This document shows, one piece after another, positions 34,860-44,084 of a stretch of DNA of 64,000 nt. The notes under the pieces were generated by a model that had not been told where the DNA came from, did not search any database, and saw only the letters and a program-made list of their open reading frames with translations. The stretch spans positions 45,315,422-45,379,421 of the forward strand of contig NC_054740.1 of assembly GCF_018143015.1 (NCBI RefSeq). The letters run 5' to 3'. Within the stretch, counting starts at the first letter, position 1. Every line of letters starts with the position of its first letter. The DNA comes from Lytechinus variegatus (lineage: Eukaryota; Echinodermata; Echinoidea; Temnopleuroida; Toxopneustidae). The position numbers were made by a program, and so were the translations under genes.

Positions 34860-36331
34860 AATTTGCGGTCGGATGCTAAGAGAAGGAAGGCCGAGACTGT
34901 GGTGCCACGGTCTCGGACAAAGGAAAAAGTGGTAGCCAAGGCTTCCAAGCCTAAACTAGGTCCTGCCGCCGCAGCACCCATAGGGCTATGCGACCCACCG
35001 GCTACCGGGTCACCAGAAGTCCGGAGGGAGAGTGCGGTTCTCTCCCCCCGGCACAGGTCAGGATCTCTGCCGTATAAGTCGTCCTCCGTTGACAGCATCG
35101 GGAGAGATCGCCCAGCCCCTGACCGCGAGAGGCGTCACACAGACTGTAACCACAATCTGATCGTGACCACAATCTGACCCCGTCAGATTCGGGTGAATTT
35201 TCGTTGTTGGCGGCCGCCCTGCCAGGGGCGGCAAATCGTAAGAAATCACCCGTGCCTCTTGTGCCTTCTTCTGCTCCGGCCACGCCGGCGGAGCCCGCAA
35301 AATAAGAAGAAGAAGAAGAGGTCGAAGGAGAGGTCGGCCAGCCCTGTTGCCATGGGCGTTCCTCCTTCAGACCCTCTTATCGGTGGTCAGATGTTACACT
35401 CATACATGTTATGCTGCTATATTCTGCTACCGCGAGAGGCGTCACACATCAGGCTGTGACCACAATCTGACCCCGTCAGATTCGGGTGAAGTTTCGTTGC
35501 CGGCGGCCGCCCTGCCAGGGGCGGCAAATCGTAAGAAATCACCCGTGCCTCTCATGCCTTCTTCTGCCCCGGCCACGCCGGCGGAGCCCGCAGAAAGAGA
35601 AGAAGAAGAAGAGGTCGAAGGAGAGGTTGGCCAGCCCTGCTGCCATGGGCGTTCCTCCTTCAGACCCTTGTGTCGGTGATCAGATGTTACAGCTATTCAT
35701 GCTGCTACATTCTGCTACCGCGAGAGGCGTCACACATCAGACTGTGACCACAATCTGACCCCGTCAGATTCGGGTGAAGTTTCGTTGTAAGAAATCACCC
35801 GTGCCTCTTGTGCCTTCTTCTGCCCCGGCCACGCCGGCGGAGGCCGCGAAGAAGAAGAGGTCGAAGGTGAGGTCGGCCAGCCCTGTTGCCATGGGCGTCC
35901 CTCCTTCAGACCCTTGTGTCGGTGGTCAGATGTCACAGCTATTCATGCTGCTACATTCTGCTTTCGAGCAGTGCGGGTTCACCCCACCCTCGACGTCTAC
36001 TCACCCCGCTGATGCCCCTGAGCATCAAACGAGACAAGTGGGCAATAACCACCAGACACCCGGGAAATCCTCGAGCGATTCTGTTAAATCGCCAGCCAGT
36101 GCACCGACTAACCGGGTGCCCCAAGATCGCGTGTGCTTTCCAGCATTTTCGTCGATCTCAGAGCACGTGTCCCAGCCAACACGCGGGGCCACCCCGGCGC
36201 TTACTGGACGACCCCCCGGTTCAGTCCATAGAGCGAGACTCCCTTTACGAGGAGTCTCTCGAAGGCGGACAGTGCGAGGACAACCCCTATCCCGCGGTCG
36301 ACTTTTCAGTAAGCGCTTAGGGGCTGCTTGA
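34860..36331 (+). pseudogene. DIRS gag-like region
   Basis: GC-rich with coding-like composition but broken frames. The start reads MRSDAKRRKAETVVPRSR. The middle has three tandem copies of ~290-305 bp (beginning 35,126, 35,431, 35,721; the third lacks ~38 bp), each with proline/alanine-rich SPVPLVPSSAPATPAE and basic KKKRSK. The last runs on to VGGQMSQLFMLLHSAFEQ. Basic, low-complexity, position-one proteins of DIRS are gag-like; assignment is by position and style only. Confidence 0.45.
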
Positions 36332-38159
36332 CAAGTATCTACCTCACATCTACCCTCCGAGCGGGGGTATTGATGAAGCAAGGGAGTCCATATTTTCTCG
36401 CCCCGCCTCTTCAGGCGCCCCGAGCTCAATCGGCCGAATTGGGGGTCTCGGAGAGTGACGGGGTCGCTCTAGACGAGGCGGCTCCTACGACGAGGTAGCC
36501 GCCAGCTCCGAGGGTGTAAATCCACCCCCGCTCTGCTGCTGCCCAGAAGCGCCAGGCTCCGGCGCCGCCGTCTCGAAATTTTCAAGCCTCTCGAGGCTAG
36601 CGAGAAGGCAGAGGCAAGGGGGGGGGGGCGATTATTATGCAGGTACTCCCGAATTCGCCCTCTACGTCAAGCTCACATACGGCGACGACTCCTTCAGCGG
36701 TAACTCTCTCCATTCTTCCCCCTAAGCGGGCCCGTAGATTGGAGGTATGAATCTCTTACATACCGCATGCCGCACTTCTCTCGTGAGAATGTTTGACTGC
36801 TTTGAGAGGGCAACCTATCACGTCCGCCGACCGTCCGCCCAGGCGACGAGACCGTCGCTTTTCTGGCCTGAACCTCACTTTCTATTCGAAAGTAAGGGTG
36901 CCCTGTCTTACTTAGCTCCTACCCTTGCAACGCCAGAGTCAGGGCTAGTACAGATACCCGTTCTCCAGCGATCACCGCTGAAGAGAGGGCGACTCTGATA
37001 TGAGCACCATCACCGCCCAGCGGTATGTCTCACTATCTCATAGCTCTCCGAGCTTATGAGTATGTATATCGGATCTGAATGTCACGGCGATTAAAAGTTC
37101 TCCTGTGCTTAATAATCGCTATGCCTTCACCACCCGGTGCATTATGGTTATGTTAACCTATTTGTCTCGTATTCGGGCGGCTCGTACGAACCCTGCCCGA
37201 GCTGCCATCACCGGTCGTCCCCCCGGACACCACCGGCAGCACCCGCACCGAATACGTGGAAGGAATCAGCTTTTCATATGCTAGATATCCCTCCTGTTGA
37301 CATTCACAGCTGTTCCCCGAGTCTTTCCCGGTTGGGTAAACATCATCTCGGAGGAAAGTAACCGCCGTACATCTCATGAGATTGTTGGCTATGTACGTGC
37401 GTTCAAACTTGTTTAAAGCCCCAGGATTCTCTGTCGGCATTCTATGCCTACTTTCTGGGCACACCCACCGTACCGGGTCGGCGAGTTCACACCAAACTGT
37501 ACACCGCCAGACCATCGGCCGAGCTCTAACTGTCTATCTTATAGACTGCCCTCTATGTGGGTCAATCTTGCGGGCGTCTCCGCCGTTCCCTCCTTGTGCG
37601 GAGTGGTCTACGGTGGATGTCTTTACCGTGCCCGTTTGTCGAATCGGCTTCTTAGAAATTTTTTCACGGCACACTCGAGTCGCCCCGCATGCTGCTTTCA
37701 TCCTCCTTCCATGCAATGCATGTGGCAAGGGTCACCGCACGACCGAGGATGATGTAACCGTGGATGGATGTATGCTTATGCCTTCCTAACCACGATCACT
37801 ACGACCCGCCTTCTCTCGGGCCGACTGTGGATGAGTCTCTCCATGTAAGTGATTTACTTCACTGGAGTTCTTCTTTTAGAAATTTAGATTCTCATCCCCC
37901 GCTGCTTAGGGCGTCATTTTTGCCGCCCCCCGCAGCTTTTTGGAGCTCCTTATCTTACCGATATCGGACTGTTCCACGCTGCCGCAACCGGCGCCGGCAG
38001 TGCTTGCTCTTACGATCACCTGAGAAACAGGCCTTGTGACTGTTTTCATAAACAACTGGTTCTCACCGCAGACTGATGGAAATTTTGTGATTACTTCCTC
38101 AAGTCTCCTTCGCTTGTTTCTTCAAGCGAGGACTTCGACACTCTTAGCCAGTTTCCGTC

Positions 38160-38900
38160 ACCAAACTTGATAGGACAGGGCCGTTGCTACCTCATTCGAT
38201 TCCGTTGCGAATGTAACGGTTGAGGTATCATGTCTGGCGATGTCTGTTCGTTTAGAGCATCTCTTGATGGTCGTTTACACGTAATATCGTGACAGATTTT
38301 TTTTCGCCAGCTCCCTCTGGCGTACGCTTGCTGCTGCTAGGGATTCCCCCGCCCAGCGGACAGCCATCGCAGCCTAGCCTCACGGGCTCTCTCGGCGATG
38401 GTGGCTTGAGCCAAGCCACCTCTTCCACCGCGGGCACTGCACCCTCAGATGGGTGCTTCAATCAGTATGGGAGAAAGGGGATCCTGAGTTCTCTCTCGAT
38501 CACTCGGTCTAACACACTTTTGTCGTGATGTGTACCGCGCTGTTTCCCTGACACGCCCGGTTGAGCTGTTTTGACCAGACTGCTCTATTCTACATAGGCA
38601 ACATGTCTGCGGCATTCCTTATTAACAGGATGGCACTCAGTCGCTTTCTCGACCCTTGTCTGCCTTACGAGTGGTTTTCTTCCTGAATCCCTACTCTCCG
38701 TCGTTCCTGGTCCCCTTCGGACCGCTAGTAACTTTTTACCACAGCTCTCTATCAGAATTCTGCAGATTTTCTGCCCTCACGCATTTGAGACAGATATCGA
38801 ATTCTGGGCGCTTTCTCCCACGCGGAGGCTTCCCCTACAGAAATTTCCAAGCTTGCGGGAAGCGTGCGACTAGCTTGCGCAAGCTTGCGGCATGCTAGTA
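38160..38900 (+). pseudogene. DIRS reverse transcriptase / RNase H remnant
   Basis: Across several frames one can read LRWVLQSVWEKGDPEFSLDH (38,444-38,508), typical of the DIRS RT-RNase H connection. Further on is NMSAAFLINR followed by GTQSL (38,600-38,645), matching the RNase H pattern DN..A...INRQGGT.S. Frameshifts and stops separate them. The upstream part 36,330-38,160 has similar composition but no motif I can name. Confidence 0.5.
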
Positions 38901-39070
38901 ACTAGCATGCGGCTAGCCTAATTAAGCGTGTGATGTGCATGCAGAGTAATAGTTAAGCGATCTTTTAGCGAGCAGGGACTGTTCGCTAGCAGGCACTCGC
39001 TTATTAAGCGAACGCCCTACTAGTCGCATGCTAGTTACTAGCAAGCGGCACGCTTAAATTTCTGCAGGGG
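38832..39070. mobile_element. ~240-bp palindromic MITE inside the DIRS element
   Basis: The ends CCCCTACAGAAATTT and AAATTTCTGCAGGGG are inverted. The inside has repeated AAGCTTGCGG and CATGCTAGTAACTAGCATGC palindromes. It interrupts the DIRS RNase H-side sequence. The superfamily is unknown. Confidence 0.6.
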
Positions 39071-39494
39071 TTCTGAGATATCTCGCCTTCTCAGATTGGT
39101 CGATCGATCACTTACTGAGCCTTAAAAGCTTCAGTTTTCCGATCACGATTCTTGTTGAAACTTTCAACAAATTCTGATTCTTACGCTCTAGTCAGCAGGT
39201 GATGTTGTTCTCCTGACACTAGGCCGAGGGCCCATGATACTTAGTATTCCTGAGTATACAGGGCTTTCCTCTCGAGGACATTTTTGAGGACCGCCTTTTG
39301 GCGCTCAACTAACTCCTTCACTTCTTTCTACTTGAAGGACATTCCGTCCAGCGAGGCGAGATCTGCTGCTTCGGCGCTTAAAGCAGCTGCGGCTTTTTCC
39401 CCCTCTCCCTAAATTTTGTTGTTTTTGTTTTTTTCAAATTTTCTTAGGCTTACAATTGAAAACATGCCTCCCTACGGTTTGAGTCCGTGCTGGT

Positions 39495-39595
39495 CTAGCA
39501 AATCAAGTAGATGTATGGAGTTATTGAAGTAAATTATGAAAATACTTACCTGATTTTCTTATTTACGAGATAACTCATACATCTACTTGATACCC
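39495..39595 (-). repeat. DIRS internal complementary region
   Basis: 39,495-39,534 is the reverse complement of the left tip and 39,535-39,594 that of the right tip of the element. The two are joined at AAAT|TATG, so this region records the junction that the two ends would form in a circle. Confidence 0.9.
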
Positions 39596-39640
39596 TCCCA
39601 CCGACCCTCCGCCTTGCGCAGCAACATGTTTCAACGTATG

Positions 39641-39838
39641 GGCTTGCGAAAGGTGAGGAAGATGGACGCTAATTGCGCGGTGATCATGGGTAGTAAGCCT
39701 GAACGGGAGAGGGCGCGCTCGCGCTTTTTAAATTCTTGGGAGTTCTTTTCGGGTATGGCAGTCCAGAGGGCTGAACTAGCAAATCAAGTAGATGTATGAG
39801 TTATCTCGTAAATAAGAAAATCAGGTAAGTATTTTCAT
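39641..39838 (-). repeat. DIRS right inverted terminal repeat
   Basis: Inverse partner of 32,984-33,171. Its outer ~30 bp (CTCGTAAATAAGAAAATCAG) occur elsewhere only in the internal complementary region. Confidence 0.9.
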
Positions 39839-40528
39839 AGTTGACGACGCGACGACACAAAAGCAAGTCACAAGCGCCATCTCATTTCGCTAGTGAGCCA
39901 GCCGCCAGCAGAGCTACGGTACAGAGTTAACGTTTAGAGTTCAGCTAGACTAGGAACTAAGCCAAGTTCTTTACTAAAAAAGTTGTAAGTAAATCTACTG
40001 AAGGCTTTTGGATGCAGCTTTTTTCAACATTTTTCTGATTATTTATATGACTTACAAGGATTGGCGAGGCTTGGTGGCCCCTAGAACAACATTTAAAAGG
40101 ACTTGCCCCAGGATGGCTACAGTACAGCATTTGTTACGTATGGGACTAGGATTAGGAACTGTGACAGCGATCGAGCTCAACCGTCAACGAGTGAATTTAT
40201 GCTACGGGCCGCCTATAAACTCGTCGACATATAAGTTAACTGTAAATACGGTACATTTGTCATGATTTTCTTTTTTTGTTATTGAATGATTTGATATGGG
40301 AAAATTTAAAAAGGTTCCATGCTGAACTTTGATTCACAGATCAAAGTTTCAAACCATCATTACCGGCGTCATGACCGTACAGTACCGTAATGACTCTATA
40401 GACGTAGACTAGATTCTAGATTATCCCAGGCCAGAAATCCTATGCAGATTTTAGCCTGAGATTATGAGAGGAGTTGAGTCATTTTAAAATGCAAACCGAA
40501 GCCTAACATTAAATAAGTAATTAATTAC
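39839..40528. other. Transposase intron 1, proximal part
   Basis: Unique sequence adjoining the DIRS insertion. No plus-strand gene is supported, although a weak frame runs from 40,008 to 40,265. It ends on the minus strand in the donor GTAATTAAT after transposase exon 1. Confidence 0.4.
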
Positions 40529-40885
40529 CTCATTCTTCCGATTGCAGAGTGCACAGCTGACAGCTCTTACGATTCTGCAAGTCGTTGAAATGCTTACACC
40601 GTGGTGCACGGCACTATTGTCAAGGACTGAGCCAGTAGCATAAAACCTCAGTGCAATAAATACTTGCAAGGTTGCTGGAATAGCGTGATTCCTATTCGTC
40701 CGATGAGACAGTTCCTCGCGCAGAAAATCTATCAAAAACATAACTCCTTGTCGGTTGAAACGATATTTCTTAAGCATATCGGTGTCATCATAAATCTCCA
40801 AAGGCTGAGTGCGATCCCTAAAAATTCTTTCTCTTCTAAGAGCTCTCTGCGCATGCAACATCACAACATACGCCATTCTGAACAA
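40529..40885 (-). pseudogene. Transposase exon 1 (N-terminal part)
   Basis: 119 codons from ATG at 40,885 to NRKNE, then donor GTAATTAAT. Motifs typical of HARBI1-like N-termini: ALRRERIFRDRTQPLE, MLKKYRFNRQGVMFL, IPATLQVFIALRFYATGS, HHGVSISTTCRIVRAV (helix-turn-helix-like). This exon has no lesion. It connects in phase with the acceptor at 26,963, 13.6 kb away. Confidence 0.85.
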
Positions 40886-40904
40886 TGAACTTGACGTTGA
40901 AAAC

Positions 40905-41135
40905 CCTTTACAATGTCAACTTGACGCTCCCCCATGACCAGCGTCAAATATTTAACCCTATTTGACGCTCCAGTAACCATACTTGACGCTCCAGTAAAAA
41001 GTTGACGCTCCTACTGGAGCGTCAACTTTTTATGAAATGCGCTGCAGCGTCAAATATCAAACTTGATACTGCAAGTGAAAATCTGACGCTGTTTTGGGAC
41101 TTGACGCTGACGCTCTACCTTTATGAAATGGGCCC
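40905..41135. repeat. Right end and TTGACGCT subterminal repeats of the Harbinger element
   Basis: About twelve copies of TTGACGCTC or its complement in 210 bp, including a hairpin AAAAGTTGACGCTCC..GGAGCGTCAACTTTTT (40,995-41,031). A second TTTATGAAATGCGC follows, then the 17-bp terminal repeat 41,119-41,135. The array doubles as the region upstream of the transposase ATG. Confidence 0.75.
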
Positions 41136-41151
41136 CTGTAGGGCCTGTAAT

Positions 41152-41277
41152 CCCCCGGTAACACAAAGCTTAGCATTGATTGTAGAACAGTTTTCTACGT
41201 TTAATTCTATTGACTATAATGTACGATCAATCTTAAAAATCAAGTGTATGATTAAGCGTTAACATTTGTGTTAGGGG
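41152..41277. mobile_element. 126-bp MITE with CCCC..TAACACAAA ends
   Basis: CCCCCGGTAACACAAAGCTTA and TTTGTGTTAGGGG form inverted ends, with a further internal match of GATTGATTGTA to TACGATCAATC. It sits 16 bp outside the Harbinger right end. Non-coding. Confidence 0.65.
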
Positions 41278-41278
41278 A

Positions 41279-42023
41279 CCCTAAATTAGCGTCGGTGATG
41301 ATTGCGAAAGGTCCCAATTGACCGCTTGACTTCGGTCCACAACCTGCGTTCGGAACTGGATTGGAGGCAACAAAGCCGAGGTCGAGGAGAGGGTCTCGAT
41401 CTCGCTGTGATTTTCGTTATTAATGTTAGTTTGTATGCCGTGTTTTTGCAACAAAAATAATATTCGGAGTATGTAGCAACAGATGGTAGGTAAACATAGT
41501 ACTGCAAAATATTGAATTTTATGATGTGCGTGACTTTTGGTCCAACCCTTCACACACGGTAGACCACCAACCTGAAGCGAGCGGACAGACTCAGCAGACA
41601 CTTTGATATCGCGATATCACGGATTGTCCAATTTCCGCCGATGTGAACACACGGCGGTTTCCCGTCCTAATAACGTGTAGTCTCTCTTTCGTAGACCCTT
41701 ATTTCTATTTTCAATTGAAGTTGTCTTTAACCCTTATAATATCAATATTGTTAGTTGCTACCTTTTATTCTTTTATTACAGATTCAAACATCCAACCGAA
41801 CATGGCTTGTCGGCGAACTACCGGCAGGAAGAAGAAACTTTTTGCCGTGAAAGAAGAAGCAATAAGTGGATGCCCGAACTTTTGGGAACTCTTCATGATT
41901 TAAGATTGATTTGTTTTAAGAATTACCAAAAAGTAGTTTCATCTTTGCATACTCTAATGAAAGCATCGTAGTTAGATTATTGATTTTAGTACTGAGGCTG
42001 TTAGCATTTAAAAATAATATGCC
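41279..42023. other. Unique sequence with a possible small exon
   Basis: An acceptor-like tract ending ttttattacag lies just before 41,782. An ATG follows at 41,802, opening a 34-codon frame MACRRTTGRKKKLFAVKEEA to a TAA. This faintly resembles the start of pogo/CENP-B-type proteins. It is too short to call; it could be a truncated element. Confidence 0.25.
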
Positions 42024-42028
42024 GTCAA

Positions 42029-42199
42029 CAGGGGCCGCGGAACCGGGGGGGGGGGGCTTCAGCTTCAGCCCCCCCCCCGCTTTTTTCCAAAACCGTGTAC
42101 AAAAACACAAAAATGACCATACGATTGTGATTTTTAGCATGGTCAGCCCCCCACTTTTGGTTCAGCCCCTCCACTTTGAAAACCGTTCCGCGGCCCCTG
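42029..42199. mobile_element. 171-bp MITE, CAGGGGCCGCGG ends
   Basis: The ends CAGGGGCCGCGGAACCG and CCGTTCCGCGGCCCCTG are flanked by GTCAA on both sides (42,024-42,028 and 42,200-42,204). CAG..CTG ends with a 5-bp duplication would fit hAT5-like elements. The middle is G/C-run rich. Non-coding. Confidence 0.75.
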
Positions 42200-42204
42200 G
42201 TCAA

Positions 42205-42697
42205 TGGGGAAATGTGTTGAAATCTCAACCATTATAATAATGATAAATATGCAAATGCGGATAAGCAGGATTTTTACTGTTATTTGGTAGACATCAAATG
42301 TATTGAATATGATGTGCTATTGAAAAATGTATGTAATACGAATTAATTGGACCTACCCAGGAAAATGATATGAATAATGGAAGGCCCAATTACCACCCCT
42401 TCTAATCCATTTTTGCTACCTGATTTCAGTCCATTAATTTTACCAAAGACATATCAAAATTGTGATTATGCTTCTGATTGCAATTGCAATAAAACTAATA
42501 AGTAATAATAAAGTAACGTAACCTCATAACTTTAATTGTCCGGTATAGTTGCACAATTTTCATAGGCGGATCTAAGGGGCGAGGAAACCCGAGGCGCCCC
42601 CCCCCCCCGAAAAAAAGAAACAAAAAAGGAAAAGAAAGAAAAAAAAGAAAAGGGGAAAGAAAGGAAGGAAGAAAGAAGGAGAAAAGAGGAGACGAGT
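42205..42697. other. Gene-free spacer with purine run
   Basis: AT-rich sequence, then AGGCGGATCTAAGGGG, a C-run (42,597-42,608) and a long purine-rich run to 42,690. This could be another hAT-like end, but no partner was found. Confidence 0.35.
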
Positions 42698-42705
42698 GAA
42701 TAAGA

Positions 42706-43796
42706 CACTGGCGTAAATCCCGGGGGATGGGGGATATATCCCCCCCCCACACTTTTCGAGGGGGGGATGGCTTGTACAAACATCCCCCCACTTTTTACAA
42801 AAGAAATGAAAAAAAATCACAAGAGATTGTTGCTCTATTGGTAAAAATCCTTCCTAAAATACCGCTTAACAAATAAAACATGATTATTGAATCATAAAAT
42901 GCAAATAAAGAGCCAGTTCACCATTTCGAAACGAAGTACTTATGCCCTTATTATAACATTGAAGAGAAACCCTCGTTTCTTCCGTTTCATCAATGTTGGG
43001 GTCTTTGGGAAGGGATTAAGATGGAAAGTCATTTTTTTTAATGTAATCTCTGATAAAACCATTGAACCATCATGGGATGAGAAAAATAATAATATCGGAG
43101 GGGTATTTGCCATATGGACATAAAGTGGCATAACTACGGGGGGCACATACCCCCCCCCCCCACCCTCTCCATTGGCTGACCCCCCAAAAAAGGGGGAAAT
43201 GAGAAAAGAGGGAGGAGAAAGGAAGAGAAACGTAGTGGGAAAGAAGAAAATATTATTCATTATAATGTTATATTATAATTATGTTATGTTACATTAAATA
43301 AGAAACATTTTATCATAACTTTATGAAACATAATTTGCCCAGGGCCTACGTCTCCATTGTTCCTGGTGCTCGCATTTTCTGTTTAATGAGATATATAATC
43401 CTGAAGTACTAAAACATCCCGTTTTCAAGTCATAATAAACCAAATATATTTCCTAGCACTTTAGTTATCATTGTTTTATGTAGTGACATATGCTTCTTCT
43501 ACATGACTCAAGAAGTGATTGCCCCATGTTAAAGTCTTCGTATATATGAAACATTTCCTGTCCCTGATTACGTTCGCATTTCTCAATTAGGTCAGTATAA
43601 CTGTCAAATTAGCGCCCTTCGTGCGCTCACTCAGTGATTCAAATATTTTGCTGGTGCCCCCACAATGCCGTGACCCACGGTACACCACTGTGGACATATT
43701 AATGACAATTCCTTGCATATCTAAATACATGATTGCAAAAAATGCCAAAATATTTTAGTCATCCCCCCCACCCATCAACACGGATTTACGCCAGTG
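42706..43796. mobile_element. hAT-type element A with 8-bp duplication, containing element B
   Basis: CACTGGCGTAAATCC opens at 42,706 and its reverse complement closes at 43,796. GAATAAGA is exactly duplicated (42,698-42,705 and 43,797-43,804). Without the nested element B the length is about 515 bp. Non-coding. Its right end and flank reappear inverted at 59,131-59,160. Confidence 0.9.
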
Positions 43797-44068
43797 GAAT
43801 AAGATAAGGTAAGGGAAGACTTGGAAACTGATTGAAAAATGGCCTGTTCGTTGAGATTTATATCTTGCTAAATAGGCTGATATAATATATTGCTTTATCT
43901 GGTTTTGAAGTCAATATACGAAACATATTTCATCTTGGACATCGAGCTTTTATCAATTTGTTTAATTTACAATTGATTTTTGTCAAGAGTGCTCTGTAAA
44001 ATGTCCTTTTTATGATGTAAATTTCATTTGCAACTTTTTGTGCGGTGTCCTGGTATTATTTGATTTGC
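42895..44068 (+). repeat. Left arm of a large inverted duplication
   Basis: Aligns in inverse orientation with 58,843-60,615, across the nested elements A and B, the A target site and ~270 bp of flank (AAGGTAAGGGAAGACTTGG to TATTATTTGATTTGCC). The arms are 14.8 kb apart. Confidence 0.85.
43123..43690. mobile_element. hAT-type element B, short copy, nested in A
   Basis: The ends AAGTGGCATAACTACGGG and CCACGGTACACCACTG are flanked by TGGACATA on both sides (43,115-43,122 and 43,691-43,698). The full-length relative is at 59,245-60,396 in inverse orientation with the complementary duplication. This copy lacks ~590 bp of GCGC-motif array, so it is an internal-deletion derivative or the other copy expanded. 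Confidence 0.9.
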
Positions 44069-44084
44069 CAAGTAGGCCTACATA

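Larger units (their letters stand above)
32984..39838 (+). mobile_element. DIRS-type tyrosine-recombinase retrotransposon, decayed
   Basis: The inverted terminal repeats 32,984-33,171 and 39,641-39,838 are nearly identical over ~165 bp. An internal complementary region at 39,495-39,595 contains, side by side, the complement of the extreme left end (32,984-33,023) and of the extreme right end (39,782-39,838). This is the signature of DIRS elements and serves circular-intermediate formation (family knowledge). GTT flanks both sides (32,981-32,983 and 39,839-39,841). Inside are a gag-like region, then decayed reverse transcriptase/RNase H. No tyrosine recombinase or methyltransferase could be read. 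The reading frames are broken many times although the ends are nearly identical. Confidence 0.85.
20932..40885 (-). pseudogene. PIF/Harbinger DDE transposase (HARBI1-like), broken
   Basis: Four exons on the minus strand: 40,885-40,529; 26,962-26,877 joined to 23,388-23,208 once the inserted element and one ATTGG copy are removed; 22,791-22,637; 21,200-20,932. Phases agree (0, 0, 2). The sum is about 350 residues, normal for HARBI1-type transposases. Motifs: RRERIFRDRTQPL and YRFNRQGVMFLIDFL in the N-terminal part, GAIDGTHI (first catalytic Asp), STHDSRIL (second Asp), [16 protein letters not shown], and RTRALIEQVNGQL (catalytic Glu). Lesions: the 3.5-kb insertion in exon 2, an in-frame 18-bp duplication in exon 3, and a frameshift in exon 4 equal to loss of 5 bases near 21,073. 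Intron 1 has grown to 13.6 kb. The protein would cut and join the element at 3-bp targets; this copy cannot make it. Confidence 0.85.
7531..41135. mobile_element. PIF/Harbinger DNA transposon enlarged to 33.6 kb by nested insertions
   Basis: The 17-bp ends GGGCCCATTTCATAAAG (7531-7547) and the exact reverse complement (41119-41135) are each followed outside by CTG (7528-7530 and 41136-41138). A 3-bp duplication is the rule for PIF/Harbinger. Between them lie the two genes expected of the superfamily: a Myb/SANT-like gene on plus (15,486-19,208) and a DDE transposase on minus (40,885 to 20,932), converging. Both ends have a second CATTTCATAAAA about 100 bp inside, but their subterminal repeats differ (GTTGCTAT at left, TTGACGCT at right). 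Subtracting the recognisable inserts leaves roughly 12-16 kb. The genes are secure; that these exact ends belong together is inference from the end pair plus TSD. Confidence 0.7.

Noticed and set aside
34712..36429. Long minus-strand frames across the DIRS gag-like region
   Set aside because: They are complementary-strand shadows of a GC-rich plus-strand region.
36747..38039. Several 70-140 codon frames in the DIRS body
   Set aside because: No motif recognisable in any frame; treated as decayed element sequence rather than separate genes.
42495..42820. Three overlapping minus-strand frames rich in Ser, Phe and Leu
   Set aside because: They translate a purine run and C-run and have no protein-like complexity.
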